Assembly: GCA_013306675.1 (NCBI GenBank)
Contig: JABLUY010000005.1
Coordinates: 70,416 to 134,415, forward strand
From: Thraustochytrium sp. TN22
Taxonomy: Eukaryota > Sar > Bigyra > Thraustochytrida > Thraustochytriidae
Direction: 5' to 3'
Length of the DNA: 64,000 nucleotides
Each line of letters opens with the position of its first letter. Position 1 is the stretch's first letter. The notes under the pieces were generated by a model that was not told where the DNA came from, searched no databases, and worked only from the letters and a program-made list of their open reading frames with translations. Positions 60,584 to 64,000 of the stretch are shown one piece after another. The position numbers and the translations under genes are program-made.

Positions 60584-60848
60584 GCCGCCGCGCAGCGCGC
60601 GCCGCCCGGGGTCTGCGGCGGCGCGGCTCTGCTCCCGCGGTTCGCGGCCCTGGCGGCCCCGGCATGGCGCGGATGGCGGCGCCCTTGGCATCCAGACCCC
60701 GCTTGCAGCACGCGCGCTCGCTTAGCCTCGCTCGGCGCGGCGGCTGCGGCCGCGCAGCACCCGGTCCGCCCGCCCGCCCGCCCGCCCGCCCGCGCGTCGG
60801 CCGGAGCGGCGGCGGAGAGCTAGCTAGCCGTAGCAGGCGTCGAGCGCC

Positions 60849-61882
60849 ATGCGGCTGCTCTTCTTCGGCACAGACGCCTTCAGCCTGGCTGCGCTGCGGC
60901 GCGTGCACGCGGCAGCGGGGCTGTGCGAGCGAGTGGAGGTGGTCACGCCGGCGGCCTCGCAGCGCTGGCGGTCCAACTCGCGCCGCGCGCCGCTGGTGAA
61001 TGACGCTGTGCGCAGGTACGCCGAGGAGCACGGGCTCACCATCCATGACGCGCCCGCGACGCGCTCGTTGCGGCCGCGCCCTGAGGACTGGACGCCATCA
61101 CCTGAGGAGATCCGCAGCCGCTTCGACGTGGGCGTCGTCGTGTCCTTTGGCTTCTTCCTGGTACGTTGCCTTCCTGCGTCACTGCGATCGCGGGCCGAGT
61201 GCTGACGCACAGCCGCGCGCGGGCGCAGCCGTCCGAGATCATTGCAGCCTTCCCGCAGGGTGCCTTTAACGTGCACCCGTCGCTGCTGCCCAGGTACCGC
61301 GGCGCAGCGCCGATCCAGCACTGCCTCATGAACGGCGACGCCCACACGGGCGTGACCATTCAACGAGTCGACCCGGAGCGCTTCGACGCAGGCGCCATCC
61401 TGAGCCAGGAGACGGCCAGCGTGGACCCTGACGACACCTTCTCCTCATTGGCCGACCGCCTCGCGGAGCAAGGCGCCCGTCAGCTGGAGGACGTGCTGCG
61501 CGCGATCCAAACCGGCACCCTGCGTGAGACAGAGCAGTCCAGCGTGGGGCTCTCGCATGCGCCCAAGATCAAGCCAAAGCACCGCACGGTCGACCTGTCC
61601 CAGCTTTCCGCGGGGCAGGTCTACAACCGCTGGCGCGGCCTCGACTCGCACGGCGGCATTGTCACCGACTTTCGCGGCAAGGGACTCAAGCTGCTGAAAG
61701 TGAGCGTGGCCCAACGCGACCCTGCGCCGGGCCACTTCCCAGGAGATATGTTTGCGCAGGACGGTCGCCTCTTCGCGCTGTGCTGCGAGGGATCCGTACT
61801 CGAGCTGGAGGCTGTGCAGCTTGAGGGTAAGAAGGGCGTTTCGGGCAGTGACTTTGCAAATGGGTACCTTGCCAGGCGATGA
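60849..61882 (+). CDS. MTFMT: Methionyl-tRNA formyltransferase (2 exons)
   Basis: A 321-residue enzyme that transfers a formyl group from 10-formyl-tetrahydrofolate to initiator Met-tRNA in organelle translation. Exon 1 60849-61160, exon 2 61229-61882, joined by a 68-nt GT-AG, phase-0 intron (donor GTACGT, acceptor CGCAG). It reads through as SFGFFL-PSEIIAAFPQGAF. The formyl-transferase signature is intact (NVHPSLLPRYRGAAPIQ), with catalytic Asn and His, then MNGDAHTGVTIQRVD and FDAGAILSQE with the catalytic Asp. The C-terminal domain follows (KIKPKHRTVDLSQLS). The start MRLLFFGTDAFSLAAL matches the family; no long transit peptide is obvious, so targeting is uncertain. Length is typical (about 315). 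Confidence 0.93.
61161..61228 (+). other. Phase-0 intron in formyltransferase
   Basis: 68 nt with GTACGT donor and CGCAG acceptor. It is the only intron I could place outside the LRR cluster. Its presence is required because the two halves of the conserved enzyme lie in different frames. Confidence 0.85.
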
Positions 61883-62113
61883 CCCGTTCTATAGTCTGCC
61901 GTGCGACTCCCCTGCGAGGTCGTCTTTCCTTTTTTCAACTTATGGCCCGCTTTTCATATCAGAAATGCGCACTCGTAAAAAACTGGCGCACTCGTACACT
62001 TTGCCATCCCTTTGTGGGTGGTACATTTGCGCCGCAGATTGGTCGCATTCTTGATTGCTTACAATGCGCGTGCATGCTCGACCGGCCTGCTCGCTCGTGC
62101 CTGCTCTCAATCT
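61883..62113. other. Short convergent intergenic region
   Basis: About 230 bp, AT-richer than the surrounding DNA, between convergent stop codons. No gene. Confidence 0.6.
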
Positions 62114-64000
62114 TCACTCCTCCTTGATCGTGTCGCCGCCGAACTGAGCCACCTTGGAGAGGTTGGAGAGGTCGTTGCAAGAGTCACCCCCCTTGTCAAG
62201 GCCGAGCATCTCAGCGCGCGTCGTGTCGGCTTCGTTGATGCGCAGGTCCTTGGTGGAGTAGCACCTGACGGTGTCGAGGAACTCCTTGAAGAGGTTCGTC
62301 TTCTTGAAGCGAGCGAAGTTGTCGCGTTTCATGAGATTGTAGACCTCGTCAAAGGCCTCGTCAAAGAGCTCGGGGCCCTCCGGAGCGTCCAAGACCTTCT
62401 GGGCCATGACCGAAGAGATGTTGACCTGATGCTCGGCCTGCTCGCCGATGAACTTGCGCTTGATGTCTGCCGCGGAGAGCGCCCCCACTGCGTTTTCTCG
62501 GAAGGCAAGCACGGCGAAGTAAAAGTCGAGGTGCTCGGCGGTGAACTCAGACTCGATGTGCTGGCGAAAGAGGTCAAGGCCCAGCGGGTGGCGCAGAATG
62601 TGGCTGAGCTGGACCTCCTTGGGACCCAGGAAGCGGATCTCGAACTCGGCGCGCGCGTTGTGTGAGTCGGAAAAGAAGGAGTCAAAGCCAGCCTTGTCAA
62701 TGCTCAGCACCACGCTCGTTTTCATGGCCTGCACTGTGGCGACATGCGGGCGGCCCGTGATGAGGCTAATCTCGCCAAAATACGATCCCTCCGAGAGCCG
62801 CACCATCACCCTCTTGGCGCGCGACACGCTCACCTCGCCGTGAATCAGGATACGAAACTTGCCAGAATGCGTGCCCTCCTCGATGATGACGTCGCCCGAG
62901 GAGAACTGCTCGATCGTGCAGAGCTTGGCAAGAGTGAGAAGCTTGCTCTTGGAGATGCCAGCGAAGAATGGCAGCCGAAACGCGTACAGCTTGTGCACCA
63001 TGCGCTCCTTGGCGTGCAGGTCGAACGCCTTCATGACGGCTGGCGTCACCTTGAGGACGTTGTGGAACTCATCGCCGCGGATCTTGGCCAAGAGGCATTT
63101 GGTGTCCGCATGCACCGTGGCTGTCCGCGGCATCTTGGTCATGACCGCCAGCTCGCCAAAGAAGGCGCCGGCCGAGATGTTGCCCAGCAACACGCGGTCG
63201 GAATCTGGGACCATGAGGCTCGAGCCCTTGCGCAGCAGCCGCATCGAAGGCGCCGGTTTTAAAAGGGGAGCCTTCTTGGCCGAAGCCATGTTGGGCATCG
63301 TCTTGACTTGCTCCGTCGAGACCGCTGAGCCGAGCGAGAAGGCACGCGGCACCGCGTCTTCTCCAGAATTCTCTTTCGAGGTCTCCGTCTCGCCTTCTCC
63401 AGTGCTCGCAGGATCCGCCGCATCCTTGGATTCTGCTGCCTCCTCGCTGTCGCCATCCTCAACCACAGGCTCCACGGGCTCGAGCTCAGCCAGACTGGAG
63501 GCATTCCTGTTCACCACCTGCTCCGCGCTGCCCAAAGGCATGGGGGCCACGTGAACGTTGGCCGTCGCGCGCAGGTCGCCCGCCAGCACAAGGTAAAAGT
63601 TCGTGTCGGTGTCACCCTCCTTGAGCACTTCCGCGCCCTCGTCAAAGGCCTCGAAGACGAACATTTCAGCCAGCGAGGTGAGCTTGGCCGGCGCCAGGGC
63701 CTGCAGGAACGGTACGGCCTTGAGCAGCACGCGAATGTCAGTTGACAGCACTGTCTGCAGGAGGCCGGCACTGGCAGCGCCCGGGCTCTTCAGATATGCG
63801 TCCATCGCCTTGGCGTCGAGCCGGAGAATCTTGGTCGGCACCAGCGCGCGGACAGTCGTGAAGTCGAACGCCTCGACAACCTTGGCCACGGATCCTGCGG
63901 CCCTACTGCGTTCGGCAGCCTCGACGCTCGTTTCCATGTTCAGGCGCTTGAACGAACCACGCCCATGCACAAGCTCACGCGACGGCCGGCTGAAGAAGTC
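62114..64000 (-). CDS. Double cyclic-nucleotide-binding plus RGS domain protein (5' end beyond window)
   Basis: At least 628 residues. The frame is open to the window edge; the first internal ATG is at 63937, so either the start is there or the gene continues outside. Domain 1 is a cyclic-nucleotide-binding fold split by an acidic insertion of about 130 residues, with phosphate-binding cassette FFGELAVMTKMPRTATV that keeps the Glu and Arg. Domain 2 (LCTIEQFSSGDVIIEEGTHS) has cassette YFGEISLITGRPHVATV, where His replaces the Arg that contacts the cyclic phosphate. An RGS domain follows (LGLDLFRQHIESEFTAEHLD, ELFDEAFDEVYNLMKRDNF). The order CNB-CNB-RGS suggests cyclic-nucleotide control of G-alpha GTPase stimulation. 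It is intronless within the window. Confidence 0.88.
   Translation of the reverse strand, partial: DFFSRPSRELVHGRGSFKRLNMETSVEAAERSRAAGSVAKVVEAFDFTTVRALVPTKILRLDAKAMDAYLKSPGAASAGLLQTVLSTDIRVLLKAVPFLQALAPAKLTSLAEMFVFEAFDEGAEVLKEGDTDTNFYLVLAGDLRATANVHVAPMPLGSAEQVVNRNASSLAELEPVEPVVEDGDSEEAAESKDAADPASTGEGETETSKENSGEDAVPRAFSLGSAVSTEQVKTMPNMASAKKAPLLKPAPSMRLLRKGSSLMVPDSDRVLLGNISAGAFFGELAVMTKMPRTATVHADTKCLLAKIRGDEFHNVLKVTPAVMKAFDLHAKERMVHKLYAFRLPFFAGISKSKLLTLAKLCTIEQFSSGDVIIEEGTHSGKFRILIHGEVSVSRAKRVMVRLSEGSYFGEISLITGRPHVATVQAMKTSVVLSIDKAGFDSFFSDSHNARAEFEIRFLGPKEVQLSHILRHPLGLDLFRQHIESEFTAEHLDFYFAVLAFRENAVGALSAADIKRKFIGEQAEHQVNISSVMAQKVLDAPEGPELFDEAFDEVYNLMKRDNFARFKKTNLFKEFLDTVRCYSTKDLRINEADTTRAEMLGLDKGGDSCNDLSNLSKVAQFGGDTIKEE

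Noticed and set aside
1-64000. tRNA, rRNA, CRISPR arrays, transposases, reverse transcriptases, virus-like elements
   Set aside because: Looked for conserved boxes and domains by eye and saw none; tRNAs could be missed without a covariance search.

Overview
This window looks like nuclear DNA of a GC-rich, single-celled eukaryote. It carries eukaryote-only genes (BING4/UTP7, eIF2B-gamma, HOP2, cyclophilin A, RGS proteins, an SFI1-like IQ protein). Spliceosomal introns are present but very unevenly distributed. Coding regions are rich in homopolymers (poly-Ser, poly-Gln, Asp/Glu runs), and intergenic DNA is GC-rich and full of short tandem repeats. The Pro/Thr/Ser stalks of the LRR proteins (APTxxPTxxP type) resemble those of stramenopile surface proteins. 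I favour a stramenopile or similar protist, but cannot name a species. I see no organelle genes, tRNA, rRNA, CRISPR array, transposase or reverse transcriptase.

Layout. 0-4 kb: a cyclophilin and a low-complexity hypothetical protein, both on the minus strand. 4-7.4 kb: repeat-rich DNA with no convincing gene. 7.4-21.2 kb: a plus-strand cluster of four leucine-rich-repeat (LRR) surface-protein genes. They are separated by locally duplicated intergenic blocks and by an inverted-repeat structure. 21.5-36.8 kb: housekeeping and signalling genes that appear intronless: Mpv17/PMP22 family, BING4/UTP7, glucose-6-phosphate isomerase, a poly-Gln RGS protein, a PDI-like ER protein, a small coiled-coil protein, a TPR-FHA protein and a small secreted Cys-rich protein. 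36.8-43.1 kb: a single 2104-residue mosaic protein (IQ/SFI1-like, thioredoxin-like, ubiquitin-like, two B-boxes, four EF-hands, UBA). 43.9-51 kb: eIF2B-gamma diverging from a RAD16-like SNF2/RING protein with a PARP-type zinc finger. 52.5-59 kb: a HEAT-repeat protein, HOP2 with a long acidic N-terminal extension, and a TIR-domain protein. 60-64 kb: a possible small protein, methionyl-tRNA formyltransferase (one intron) and a protein with two cyclic-nucleotide-binding domains and an RGS domain that runs off the window.

The most notable system is the LRR cluster. I traced 36 introns in its four genes. All have GT-AG ends, all are phase 2 and 58-97 nt long, and each splits the codon of one hydrophobic residue (28 Leu, 8 Ile/Met/Phe) at the same place in the repeat. 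Most exons are therefore 66, 69 or 72 nt and encode exactly one LRR. They can be lost, gained or shuffled without breaking frame. Two neighbouring genes show this: one lacks an exon present in the other, and its two flanking introns are now one. All four proteins share an N-terminal signal peptide with a four-cysteine cap and a C-terminal D-x-D/N-W module with a stalk. One ends in a transmembrane helix and the others in GPI-type tails. This is an exon-modular family of surface receptors, possibly for recognition or adhesion, though no ligand or pathway can be read from the sequence. Neighbouring genes are almost intron-free, so the intron density is specific to this family.
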